A stretch of DNA of 13,912 nucleotides from an uncultured Prevotella sp. (GTDB lineage Bacteria; Bacteroidota; Bacteroidia; Bacteroidales; Bacteroidaceae), in assembly GCA_937906495.1 (NCBI GenBank), contig CALCVT010000065.1, positions 1 to 13,912 on the forward strand, in the 5' to 3' direction. This document shows, in pieces, positions 1 to 7,340 of the stretch (position 1 is the first letter of the stretch; every line of letters starts with the position of its first letter). Position numbers and translations under genes: made by a program. Under the pieces are notes generated by a model that saw only the letters and a list, made by a program, of their open reading frames with translations, ran no database searches and had not been told where the DNA came from.

Positions 1-104
1 AAAGATACAAAAATCTCCCATTTTATATTTTCTCAATAAGTTTAGATGACTTCATTATTGGTGTCCGGTAAAACTTATATGTCCCATTTGATATTTTAAT
101 TTTC

Positions 105-116
105 TCGGACAGCCGA
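105..116. repeat. TCGGACAGCCGA repeat, copy 1
   Basis: This 12-base motif is itself an imperfect palindrome (TCGG-N4-CCGA). It is followed about 11 bases later by TGTAGG and then GCTT. The same arrangement recurs at copy 2, so the repeated unit is about 35-45 bases with a conserved head and a diverged tail. Confidence 0.5.
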
Positions 117-230
117 TAATTCGAATGTGTAGGAGCTTCATTGGCACATACAAGACCATTAGAGTTGATTAATTTGGGCAAATACAGCATCCTCATCCAT
201 ATATACCCTATAAAAGGAGAACATATTTTA

Positions 231-242
231 TCGGACAGCCGA
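231..242. repeat. TCGGACAGCCGA repeat, copy 2
   Basis: An exact second copy of the 12-base motif, 126 bases to the right of copy 1. It is again followed by TGTAGG (255-260) and a GCTT, which supports a shared origin with copy 1. A partial third copy, ACCGGACAGC, lies at 310-319. Confidence 0.5.
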
Positions 243-445
243 AATGATTATTCATGTAGGGGGCTTGTCAATGTATAAAATCACTCAGAATAGCCAGTTA
301 TACATGCTTACCGGACAGCAATATTTTAAAATGAATCTATTCTAACATAATCATATATCAACCAATAAGTGTTGAAGTTGAACGAGGTAAACAAGCGAGG
401 GATTAGCAATTTGATAGCGAATGTAAAATTCTTTACATCGGGTGT

Positions 446-485
446 AAAAAGAAAACCACGTGCCCTACAAAAGTAGGACACGTGG
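446..485 (-). terminator. Rho-independent terminator of the GH84 gene
   Basis: A 13-base stem with one mismatch (456-468 against 473-485, outer arms CCACGTG/CACGTGG) closes an AAAA/TTTT loop. Read on the minus strand, the hairpin is followed directly by a T-rich tract (complement of 446-455). It lies about 100 bases past the stop codon of the minus-strand glycosidase gene, so it most likely ends that transcript. Confidence 0.8.
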
Positions 486-586
486 CGCAATTATTAAACC
501 AACTAACCCTTGTGTAATTCGGGTGCAGTTTGGCAGTATCAAGCAGGAATTTCGTTTTTGTACTTGCTGTTCAGAACTTATGGCTG

Positions 587-3500
587 TTATTTTAAGGGTT
601 GAACAGCGGGATAGGCGCTATCAGTAGCAACTTCTATTACTTCGTGAATAGCCGGTGCCGTAGTTCCGTTCCACGTCAGTTTAAGTGCAACAGCGTGGTT
701 GTTGGTTTGGTCAAAGGGGATAGTCAGTACGCCGTTCGCGAGTTTTGCATCAACAGGCATCCAGTTTTTCAGGTCGGTGCTAATGGCAAACTCAACTCCT
801 TTCATGGTTTCAGTATTGCAGTAGAGTTTTACCATGTCGAGCAGCGAGTAGTTTTGGAAGTGGTAAATAAGTTCACCTGCATTACCTTTTTTAAGCGCTT
901 TAGCTGTCGAGGTAGACGGGTCGGCATCGTTGGTTTGCAAGTAGCCCAGTTTCAGTCCGTCTTCGCAGTGAGGCTGTTCGTACGTACCCGGTCCGTTTAC
1001 TTCCATTTCGTAAACGCGTAACCATTTACCATCGTTCAATTCCTTCAGTACAAAGCGTACGTATTGTGCCTGTTGCCCTTTTCCGTCGAAGTCGCAGCGA
1101 GTGGCCTCGTAGGAGTAAGCTTCCATTTGCTTATGTTCAACACCGAAGAGCGTGTCGGATGTTCCATATATTTCGAGATCCTGCCATTCCTTTCCGTCGG
1201 CCGAAATCTGTACCTTCGCTTTCTTCATGTAGTCACCGTTAGTTGTGCCAAGCGCCAGTCTTACACGGTATATGGGTTGCGGTTTCGATAGTTTCAGTAT
1301 ATAGGCATCGTCAATCTTTTGTCCGCGGTCAATGCAAAGGAAGGTGTTAAAGTCGCCATCGTGCATTTTGGTCGCGTTATGATCGTCCCATACGGTAGGG
1401 TTGGGAATGCTGTCGGCTTCGACCTTTGTAGCTTCGGGCATCAGCAGTTCAAAAGGCAGTTTGCCAGCCTTCAAGTTTGCTTGTTGTTTACCAGTATTGG
1501 TCAGTCCGATGTAGCGGATGTAATTTTCAGATGGCAAGTTTCTGCCAGTGGCTTTTTTCCATTGTTTACCATTATCGCTTGTTACGATTGTCGTACCTTT
1601 GGGCAGTTTGTTGGTAATGGCAATGCGTGTAAAGCGAGTGGGAGCAGGTAGCTGGATGCCCACCCACTGCCCGGCAGCCAATTTAACCGGTTTGTTCAGT
1701 ACGAGTGTGAGTGTATCCTTGCCTGTAACAACAGCTGATACATCCTTTGCATTCGAGCAGCATTGTGCAGCCTCGGGCAGGGGCTGTTGGTTTAAGTAGT
1801 TATCGAGGGCATGCTGTTTCAAGTAGTCAACCAGGGGTAGCAATGTTTTTTGAGAAGGTTGCGAAGGTCTGACCGAAGTGGTAATGTTGTTGCCCATCCC
1901 CTCAAGAGCATAGGCTTTGTATGCCTCGTCTGTAGTCAGTTTTTGGGCTTGTTCGAGCAGTTGTTCATAAATCTGCCAGCGGTTATCAGTCTTTGTATTT
2001 GTAGTCAGTGCAATCAACTCATGCGTCAGTCGTGCCATTGTTTGCAATTTCAGCAACCAGGGTGCGAGGTCATTGTACAGCAGTTGTTCGTGATGGATTT
2101 TAGAGTCCTTCAGTGCAATCAGTGTGTGGCAATGCTTTTCAATGGTTTTGACCAGTTCAACCAAATCTTTGGATTCGCCAGTTTTTTTATACTTTTCGGC
2201 CAATTGTTCCAAAGCGGGTGTATCGTTGTAACTGAGGTATGGTGCTAAAAATAGGAAAGCTTCTTGTGCAGTTTTGTTTCCCGGCAGCGTAGCTTTGAAT
2301 GCTGTCTTCCAGGTGCTTATATTGTCGAAAGCCTCTGAGTTCCAGGCATAGTTAGCAACACTGAAAAGCGGAATTTTCGAAACTTCGCCCTGTTGCATCG
2401 GGTTGCTTACCAGGCCGAGTCCCCCCTTGAGCACTTTTGGCAGCGTTGCATCGTTAGCAACTGCAGGCATTTCTGTAAAGTTGGCGTATGTGTCGAGTGT
2501 GAAGAGTTGTCCGTCGGCATTGTCGTTGCAGGGATAGTTCCACCACCAGGCCACATCGCGTCCGAGTTGTGCCTTTGGTTGCTCCAGGTCTGCAGAGTTG
2601 GGTACTGACCACACATCATTACCGGTTGTGTAAATGGTAACATATTCAGGTGTATGGCTCAAGGCTTGGAAAAAGCGATTGTATTGTGCTGTGTCGGGGG
2701 CAAAACTGGTGCTGTAAATTTGAGGAACAAAGTGTAGTGGCCGTACTGTGTCGTTGGGTGTAGCTCCTGCGTAGTTCCATTTTTTTTCGATAGCTTGTTG
2801 CAGAAGTGTCAGGTGATCAGCATTTGCTTTTAAATCCTCGTTTTTGGAGGGTACACTAACATCGTCAACGAACACGGCAAATTGTCTGATTCCCAAATTA
2901 TGCATTTGGCTAAATTTGCTCATAATGTCGTTTATAACCGAGGGTTTGTAAACAAAATCATCGCCCGGATGTATAGCCCAAATAAAGTTTACTTTTGTTT
3001 GAGCTGACGTACGGCTCGTTTCGCGAATCATGTTTTGCGAGAGCCAGCCATTTTTTACTTGTTCGGGCGTTAATTCGGTGGGGTAAGGTTCTTTCCAGTA
3101 TTGCGAGTGGTAAGGGTCGCTTTTAGCTCCGTAAAGGTATGTATTCATTTTGTAGCGCATTAAAAAGCGCATCAAGTCCTTCTTTACCTCCAGTGTATAG
3201 GGATATCCGTAAAATCCTTCTACGAGTCCGCGGCTTTGGCGGTCAGCGTAGTCGGCCAGCGTTACGCATTCCATGCGTTGCGTACCAGCATCGAGCATTT
3301 GCTCGAGCGAAGCCAGGGCGTAGAATGTGGCGTTTGTATGTTCGCCCAAAATGATAAGTTCGGCCACGTGTTTGCCGCCGTTAGTAAGTGCCAGCAGATG
3401 GCGGTCAAACTTATTTTTTACGTCGAAAACCTCTCTGCTGATTTTTAGCTTTTCAGCTTTTCGGTCGGCTTGTTGTCGGCTACCGGCAATACCCAGCCAA

Positions 3501-3754
3501 ATATTTGAATATTTGGTATGGGCACGTGTGCCGAATACAACTTGCATTCCGTGTTCGCTGAACACTTGTCTGGCGCGTTCGCGCGTAGCGCTGTCAATGC
3601 CTTTTTCGCAAATAATGTTGACAGTTTTTGTAAAAGATACTTGTTCGCTTCCCGCAATCTGCTGTTGGGGAATAGGGTAGATGGTGTACTGCGCTTTAGC
3701 TCCTAATGGAAAAAGCAGCGCAGCTAGTGCAACCATAAAATTCTTTTTGCTCAT
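587..3754 (-). CDS. Secreted GH84 beta-N-acetylglucosaminidase (hyaluronidase-like), multidomain
   Basis: This 1055-residue protein is predicted to be exported: residues 1-22 form a signal peptide with a Lys-rich start, a hydrophobic core and an AKAQ cleavage region. Residues about 23-165 look like the small alpha/beta domain that precedes GH84 and GH20 catalytic barrels. The barrel begins at GLVEGFYG (176-183). It carries the adjacent catalytic aspartates D297-D298 in VFVDDVS, and the family segments WWWNYP (403-408) and NPMQQGEVSK (451-460). Known GH84 enzymes remove beta-linked GlcNAc by substrate-assisted catalysis. A helical part (about 480-655) is followed by beta-sandwich modules; residues about 780-922 resemble an F5/8-type-C/CBM32 carbohydrate-binding domain, and about 930-1040 a further module. 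It is much longer than the compact Bacteroides GH84 enzyme. No SusC/SusD or other glycan genes lie beside it. The natural substrate (host glycan or hyaluronan) is inferred, not visible. Confidence 0.9.
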   Translation of the reverse strand: MSKKNFMVALAALLFPLGAKAQYTIYPIPQQQIAGSEQVSFTKTVNIICEKGIDSATRERARQVFSEHGMQVVFGTRAHTKYSNIWLGIAGSRQQADRKAEKLKISREVFDVKNKFDRHLLALTNGGKHVAELIILGEHTNATFYALASLEQMLDAGTQRMECVTLADYADRQSRGLVEGFYGYPYTLEVKKDLMRFLMRYKMNTYLYGAKSDPYHSQYWKEPYPTELTPEQVKNGWLSQNMIRETSRTSAQTKVNFIWAIHPGDDFVYKPSVINDIMSKFSQMHNLGIRQFAVFVDDVSVPSKNEDLKANADHLTLLQQAIEKKWNYAGATPNDTVRPLHFVPQIYSTSFAPDTAQYNRFFQALSHTPEYVTIYTTGNDVWSVPNSADLEQPKAQLGRDVAWWWNYPCNDNADGQLFTLDTYANFTEMPAVANDATLPKVLKGGLGLVSNPMQQGEVSKIPLFSVANYAWNSEAFDNISTWKTAFKATLPGNKTAQEAFLFLAPYLSYNDTPALEQLAEKYKKTGESKDLVELVKTIEKHCHTLIALKDSKIHHEQLLYNDLAPWLLKLQTMARLTHELIALTTNTKTDNRWQIYEQLLEQAQKLTTDEAYKAYALEGMGNNITTSVRPSQPSQKTLLPLVDYLKQHALDNYLNQQPLPEAAQCCSNAKDVSAVVTGKDTLTLVLNKPVKLAAGQWVGIQLPAPTRFTRIAITNKLPKGTTIVTSDNGKQWKKATGRNLPSENYIRYIGLTNTGKQQANLKAGKLPFELLMPEATKVEADSIPNPTVWDDHNATKMHDGDFNTFLCIDRGQKIDDAYILKLSKPQPIYRVRLALGTTNGDYMKKAKVQISADGKEWQDLEIYGTSDTLFGVEHKQMEAYSYEATRCDFDGKGQQAQYVRFVLKELNDGKWLRVYEMEVNGPGTYEQPHCEDGLKLGYLQTNDADPSTSTAKALKKGNAGELIYHFQNYSLLDMVKLYCNTETMKGVEFAISTDLKNWMPVDAKLANGVLTIPFDQTNNHAVALKLTWNGTTAPAIHEVIEVATDSAYPAVQPLK

Positions 3755-3789
3755 AAGTTAAGGAGGAATGTTTTTAGATGTTTTGCCTG

Positions 3790-3797
3790 CAAAGTTA
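3790..3797 (-). promoter_or_regulatory. -7 box of the GH84 promoter (TAACTTTG)
   Basis: On the minus strand this reads TAACTTTG, a match to the Bacteroidota -7 consensus TAnnTTTG. It lies about 35 bases upstream of the ATG at 3754, implying a short leader. A clear TTTG -33 box is not visible, so the assignment rests on the -7 box and its position. Confidence 0.6.
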
Positions 3798-3922
3798 GTT
3801 GATTTTTTCCGACTAACTTTTTAACCGCAATAAAGAAGGATGTACAAAAGGACATTAATCTGCCTTTCGACTAGTGTATGGGTGTAGTTTAGTACGTTTT
3901 AAAAATAAGAAAAGCACTCTAA

Positions 3923-3938
3923 TCTATTTTAAAATAGA
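3923..3938. repeat. 16-base perfect AT-rich palindrome
   Basis: TCTATTTTAAAATAGA is a perfect 16-base palindrome in the divergent intergenic region between the GH84 gene and the Cys-rich gene. It ends about 60 bases before the -33 box of the latter. It could be an operator for a dimeric regulator, but such palindromes also arise by chance in AT-rich DNA. Confidence 0.35.
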
Positions 3939-3999
3939 GGAATTATTAAGGATGGATTCTAAAAAAACATGTAAAAGCTATTATTTGTAGCATAAAACA

Positions 4000-4030
4000 T
4001 TTGCTATTATAAAATTAAAGTCTATCTTTG
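4000..4030 (+). promoter_or_regulatory. Bacteroidota promoter of the Cys-rich gene
   Basis: TTTG at 4000-4003 and TATCTTTG at 4023-4030 are separated by 19 bases, matching the Bacteroidota consensus (TTTG, 19-21 bases, TAnnTTTG). Transcription would begin a few bases past 4030, giving a leader of roughly 35-40 bases before the ATG at 4074. This is the best promoter in the window. Confidence 0.8.
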
Positions 4031-4073
4031 CAACGTAACAAACCGGATAAACAACTAACAAACTAATTCGATT

Positions 4074-4325
4074 ATGAAGAAGATAATGATGTTAGCTCTT
4101 ACGGCTATGTTCGCGTTTACAGTAAGTGCACAAACTCCTGTAAAGAAGCAGTGCTGCAAGGGCAACAAAACTGAATGCCCGCAGAAATCTTGCAAGGATT
4201 GCCCTCAGAAGTGCAAGGATTGCCCTCAGAAGTGCAAGGATTGCCCTCAGAAGTGCAAGGATTGCAAGAAGGCATGCGATAAAAAGTGTGCTGATTGCCC
4301 CAAAGCTAAAACTTGTAAGAAGTAA
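4074..4325 (+). CDS. Secreted Cys/Lys-rich repeat protein, possible metal-binding protein
   Basis: I do not recognise a named family. The protein has 83 residues. Residues 1-19 form a clear signal peptide ending TVSA|Q, and no lipobox is present, so a periplasmic or secreted mature protein of about 64 residues is expected. That part holds 15 Cys and about 20 Lys. Its core is CKDCPQK repeated three times, continuing as CKDCKKAC, which gives a C-x2-C-x3-C-x2-C spacing. Such density suggests a metallothionein-like metal binder or a disulfide-rich cationic peptide; both are inferences from composition. The coding repeat is a perfect 21-base tandem unit. The gene stands alone between a good promoter and its own terminator, which suggests a regulated or abundant monocistronic transcript. 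The frame, signal peptide and flanking signals make it a convincing gene despite its size. Confidence 0.8.
   Translation: MKKIMMLALTAMFAFTVSAQTPVKKQCCKGNKTECPQKSCKDCPQKCKDCPQKCKDCPQKCKDCKKACDKKCADCPKAKTCKK
4191..4265 (+). repeat. 21-base tandem repeat, three perfect copies plus a partial one
   Basis: Copies at 4191-4211, 4212-4232 and 4233-4253 are identical, and a fourth begins at 4254 and diverges after about 12 bases. Each encodes CKDCPQK. Identity at the third codon positions shows recent duplication by slippage or recombination. The unit is a multiple of three, so changes in copy number keep the frame. Confidence 0.9.
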
Positions 4326-4386
4326 TTTAGCAATATCGTGTAAACTCTCAGACTTAACGGTCTGAATCCTTTTCATAAAATAGCGG

Positions 4387-4420
4387 AAGGCTGTGCCCGT
4401 GAGGGTGCAGCCTTTTTTTT
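4387..4420 (+). terminator. Rho-independent terminator of the Cys-rich gene
   Basis: A 12-base stem (4387-4398 against 4403-4414, with two G-U pairs) closes a GTGA loop and runs into eight T residues (4413-4420). It lies about 60 bases past the stop codon at 4325. A smaller 6-base hairpin (4348-4365) precedes it. Confidence 0.9.
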
Positions 4421-4705
4421 AATCCTATTCTTGATTCCCTAAACTTTAGGCATTCCGTTTGAAGGGGTGTTATTGTAAGATAGGTTCATGTTGCTCAGGC
4501 TAACCCCATGCAGCATTAAGTTGGTAACATCGTCTGGAAAGATAGGGTATTATTTTAGTTTGCTACCATTGAGTTGCCTAAAAATACCCTTAGTAAGAGT
4601 CAGTAGGGTTCGGGCTTTTTTCTTAACTTTGCGGAGCATTGGGCAAAGTGTCCAAGCGCCGGGACATTGTTCCGGCAGCATCGTTCCACTTCCAAATCCA
4701 ACTCC
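4421..4705. other. Intergenic region and holB leader
   Basis: No gene is visible. An imperfect hairpin lies at 4544-4590 (arms AGGGTAT/ATACCCT plus TTTAG/CTAAA). TAACTTTG at 4624-4631 fits the -7 box for holB, without a clear -33 box. A compact 8-base stem (4658-4665 against 4669-4676, loop ATT, one G-U pair) would sit in the transcript about 30 bases before the holB ATG. Whether either hairpin regulates holB cannot be told from sequence. Confidence 0.4.
4624..4631 (+). promoter_or_regulatory. Probable -7 box of the holB promoter (TAACTTTG)
   Basis: It matches TAnnTTTG exactly and lies 75 bases upstream of the ATG at 4706. The -33 region is poor. It would drive holB and perhaps the downstream ricT and gldH genes. 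Confidence 0.5.
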
Positions 4706-5836
4706 ATGCACTTTAGTGATGTGATCGGACAGTCAAAGGTCAAGCAACAACTCCAGCATATGCTCAGTGCAGAGCGTATGCCCCATGCTTTGCTCTTTGC
4801 AGGCCCTGAAGGTACAGGTAAACTGTCTATGGCTCTTGCTCTGGCGCAACGTTTGCTGTGCAAAAGTCCGCAGTCTGATGGCGAGCCCTGTGGCCGTTGT
4901 CAGTCGTGTTGTATGGCTGAGCAATTTGCTCACCCCGATTTGCATTACATATATCCTGTGTTTAAGCCGGCCGGGCAAAGTGGAGGAGCCATGAGCGATT
5001 ACTTTTTGCCGCAATGGCGTGAGCAGCTCAAGGATACTGCCTATGTTAGCCGTCAGCAGTGGCTCAAGCGTATAGGAGTAGAAAATCAGCAGTCGCTCAT
5101 CAATGTGGCTGAAGCAGCCAAGATACTCAAGTGTCTTTCAACCATCAGTAATATTTCGGGTAAGAAGGTAGTAGTAATGTGGTTGGCTGAACAACTCAAT
5201 CAGGAAGCCTCGAATAAGTTGCTAAAGATTATTGAAGAGCCACCTCATGATGCTTATTTCGTCTTTACTGCTAACCATCCCGAACGCCTGTTGCCAACCG
5301 TGCTGAGCCGTTTGCAGCGAGTAGACTTTCCGCCCCTCAGTGCCGATGATATCAGCCAGGCCTTGCAGGCTCAAGCCGGACTTCAGCCTGATGATGCCAG
5401 CTATGTTGCCCGTGCATCGGCAGGAAGTTATATCCGGGCACAGCACCTTGTTACTTCGCACGCCGATACGGCACAATTCTTCGATATGTTTGTGCTTTTG
5501 ATGCGCTTGAGCTATCTGCGCAAGATAAAAGACCTTTATGAATGGGCGCAACAAGTGTCGCAATGGGGACGTGAGCGTCAAAAGGCCTTTCTGGAGTATA
5601 GTCAGCATCTGGTGCGCGAAAACTTTGTCTATAATTTCCAACGTCCGGAACTTAACTATCTGAACCGTACAGAAGCTGAGTTCTCCGTGCGATTTGCCCG
5701 CTTTATTAACGAGCGCAATGTAATCGGCATTATGGACGAGTTGTCGGCAGCCCAGCGCGACATTGAGCAAAATGTTAATGCGCGAATGGTCTTTTTTGAC
5801 TTTACGCTCAAAATGATAGTACTGCTCATTCAATAA
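4706..5836 (+). CDS. holB: DNA polymerase III subunit delta' (clamp loader)
   Basis: The delta' subunit is part of the clamp-loader complex that places the sliding clamp on DNA at the replication fork in the cytoplasm. The protein has 376 residues and starts MHFSDVIGQ, the usual beginning of the family. A P-loop-like GPEGTGKL (33-40) has Leu where a functional Walker A needs Thr or Ser, as expected for a delta' that does not use ATP itself. Cysteines 52, 62, 65 and 68 form the zinc module. NKLLKIIEEPP (170-180) and SRLQ (201-204) are the conserved AAA+ segments, and R202 corresponds to the SRC-motif arginine finger that serves the neighbouring subunit. A longer frame from a TTG at 4667 adds 13 residues without family character and overlaps a leader hairpin, so the ATG at 4706 is preferred. 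ricT follows 96 bases downstream. Confidence 0.9.
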   Translation: MHFSDVIGQSKVKQQLQHMLSAERMPHALLFAGPEGTGKLSMALALAQRLLCKSPQSDGEPCGRCQSCCMAEQFAHPDLHYIYPVFKPAGQSGGAMSDYFLPQWREQLKDTAYVSRQQWLKRIGVENQQSLINVAEAAKILKCLSTISNISGKKVVVMWLAEQLNQEASNKLLKIIEEPPHDAYFVFTANHPERLLPTVLSRLQRVDFPPLSADDISQALQAQAGLQPDDASYVARASAGSYIRAQHLVTSHADTAQFFDMFVLLMRLSYLRKIKDLYEWAQQVSQWGRERQKAFLEYSQHLVRENFVYNFQRPELNYLNRTEAEFSVRFARFINERNVIGIMDELSAAQRDIEQNVNARMVFFDFTLKMIVLLIQ

Positions 5837-5932
5837 ATACCTTATGCCGTGTATGCGGAACACATTGCAGACTGTATCTATACTGTCTGTTAGTAGGCAG
5901 CCGGCAATTTCCGCAAAATATTTCTTAGTTAT

Positions 5933-7336
5933 ATGTCAGACAATTCCCATAAATCCATACCCATCGATGGTGAGGCTGCAGTTGCAGTTGTACCTTCGCA
6001 CTCTTTAGAAGGTAGTTGCGCTGTTCCTTCGCGTACCAGCGATTCGTGGCGCTGGGGCGATGCCCGTTTGCGTGGCATAGCAGCTCAAGGTTGTGGCCGC
6101 AGCGATCGACAACTCAATATCTTTGACTATTTGGCCGGAGTGCCAGGTAATCTCGATACAACAGACTTTATTGAAGTGCAGTTCAAGAATACGCGTAAAG
6201 GTTTTTACCGTAACGACAATCACCTTGACCTGCAAAAGGGCGATATCGTAGCTGTCGAGGCACAACCTGGTCACGACATCGGTGTAGTAACCCTTACGGG
6301 CAAACTTGTACTCTTGCAGATGCAAAAAGCCTGTCTCAAGGCAGGTACTGAAGTGCGCAGAGTGTATCGTAAGGCACGTCCGTGCGACCTTGAAAAGTAT
6401 GAAGAGGCTAAGAGCCGCGAACACCAAACCATGATACGTTCGCGACAAATTGCTAAAGACCTAGAATTGCAAATGAAGATAGGCGATGTGGAATATCAAG
6501 GTGACGGCAATAAAGCCATCTTCTACTATATAGCTGATGCTCGCGTTGATTTTCGCAAACTTATCAAGGTGTTAGCCGAGGCTTTCCATGTCCGCATTGA
6601 AATGAAGCAGATTGGTGCACGTCAGGAAGCCGGACGTATTGGCGGTATCGGACCCTGTGGACGCGAGTTGTGCTGTGCCACCTGGATGAAGAACTTTAGT
6701 TCAGTTAGCACTGCCGCAGCCCGTTTTCAAGACATCACTCCCAATCCCCAAAAACTGGCCGGCCAGTGTGCCAAGCTCAAGTGCTGTCTGAATTACGAAG
6801 TTGATGCTTATATGGAGGCCGCCCGTAAACTGCCAGAGCGCCATGTGCAACTCGAAACGGCCGATTCGACTTATTACTTCTTCAAGGCCGATATCCTTGC
6901 CGGACTGGTTACTTACAGCACAGACCGACGTATGGCTGTCAATCTGGTAACCCTTAGCGCAGAACGTGCAAAAGAAATTGCAGCCCTCAATGCTGCAGGC
7001 GAAAAACCCATTTCGCTTGTTGACGAAGACACCGAAACCGCCAAGCGTCCTATTGACTTGGCCGAACAGGACGACCTTACCCGTTTTGATAAGACCCGTA
7101 AGCGCGGTAATCGTAATGGAAAACGCGGAGGGGCCGATAAAAACAATGCTACGCGCGCAGAGCGTGCAGTAAAGGCCGGTAACAAAGAGCAGCAAACCGA
7201 CCGTCAGCCCCGCGAGCAACGAAGTGAAAACCGACGCGACCGACGCGAGCGGCGCGACAAGGGCAATACCCGCCAACAGCCCAAGCAGGCTAAACCCCGT
7301 GCAGCAGCTCCTAATCAGCCTACTTCAAAGTCATAA
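5933..7336 (+). CDS. ricT: PSP1-domain protein, RicT/YaaT-like
   Basis: The protein has 467 residues. The PSP1 core spans roughly 75-300, with family segments VRIEMKQIGARQEAG (220-234), GIGPCGRELCC (238-248) and QCAKLKCCLNYE (278-289). Cysteines 242, 247, 248, 279, 284 and 285 form two C-x4-CC groups, the arrangement seen in RicT. In Bacillus subtilis, RicT joins RicA and RicF in a soluble complex that carries [4Fe-4S] clusters and affects RNase Y-dependent mRNA processing and development. Whether that role holds here is inference. Residues 1-60 are a variable N-terminus. About 385-467 form a highly basic Arg/Lys/Gln/Asn-rich, probably disordered tail that could bind RNA. The neighbourhood, holB upstream and gldH 4 bases downstream, supports the assignment. 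No separate promoter is obvious in the 96-base gap after holB. Confidence 0.85.
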   Translation: MSDNSHKSIPIDGEAAVAVVPSHSLEGSCAVPSRTSDSWRWGDARLRGIAAQGCGRSDRQLNIFDYLAGVPGNLDTTDFIEVQFKNTRKGFYRNDNHLDLQKGDIVAVEAQPGHDIGVVTLTGKLVLLQMQKACLKAGTEVRRVYRKARPCDLEKYEEAKSREHQTMIRSRQIAKDLELQMKIGDVEYQGDGNKAIFYYIADARVDFRKLIKVLAEAFHVRIEMKQIGARQEAGRIGGIGPCGRELCCATWMKNFSSVSTAAARFQDITPNPQKLAGQCAKLKCCLNYEVDAYMEAARKLPERHVQLETADSTYYFFKADILAGLVTYSTDRRMAVNLVTLSAERAKEIAALNAAGEKPISLVDEDTETAKRPIDLAEQDDLTRFDKTRKRGNRNGKRGGADKNNATRAERAVKAGNKEQQTDRQPREQRSENRRDRRERRDKGNTRQQPKQAKPRAAAPNQPTSKS

Positions 7337-7340
7337 AATC

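Larger units (their letters stand above)
1..443. other. AT-rich non-coding region with degenerate repeats
   Basis: No credible coding region is visible here. The stretch is clearly more AT-rich than the genes to its right. It holds two exact copies of TCGGACAGCCGA (105-116 and 231-242), a related ACCGGACAGC (310-319), and a 10-base perfect inverted repeat (TGTCCGGTAA at 62-71 against TTACCGGACA at 308-317). A short inverted repeat, ATGTAAA-attc-TTTACAT, lies at 421-438. It may be eroded mobile-element DNA or a cluster of binding sites; the sequence alone does not decide. Confidence 0.5.

Noticed and set aside
4191..4265. Short direct repeats that might look like a CRISPR array
   Set aside because: The copies are contiguous without spacers and lie in frame inside a coding sequence.
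4092..4376. Minus-strand frame across the Cys-rich gene encoding LLRAILA repeats
   Set aside because: It is the reverse reading of the 21-base tandem repeat. It has no promoter or signal, while the plus-strand frame has a signal peptide, promoter and terminator.
5222..5863. 213-residue minus-strand frame opposite holB
   Set aside because: It is antisense to a well-conserved clamp-loader gene and has no recognisable family features.
6701..7276. 191-residue minus-strand frame opposite ricT
   Set aside because: It is antisense to the conserved Cys region and basic tail of RicT; its hydrophobic character follows from the complement of those codons.
7224..7340. N-terminal extension of the gldH frame
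   Set aside because: It overlaps the end of ricT in another frame and would bury the lipoprotein signal that begins at 7341.
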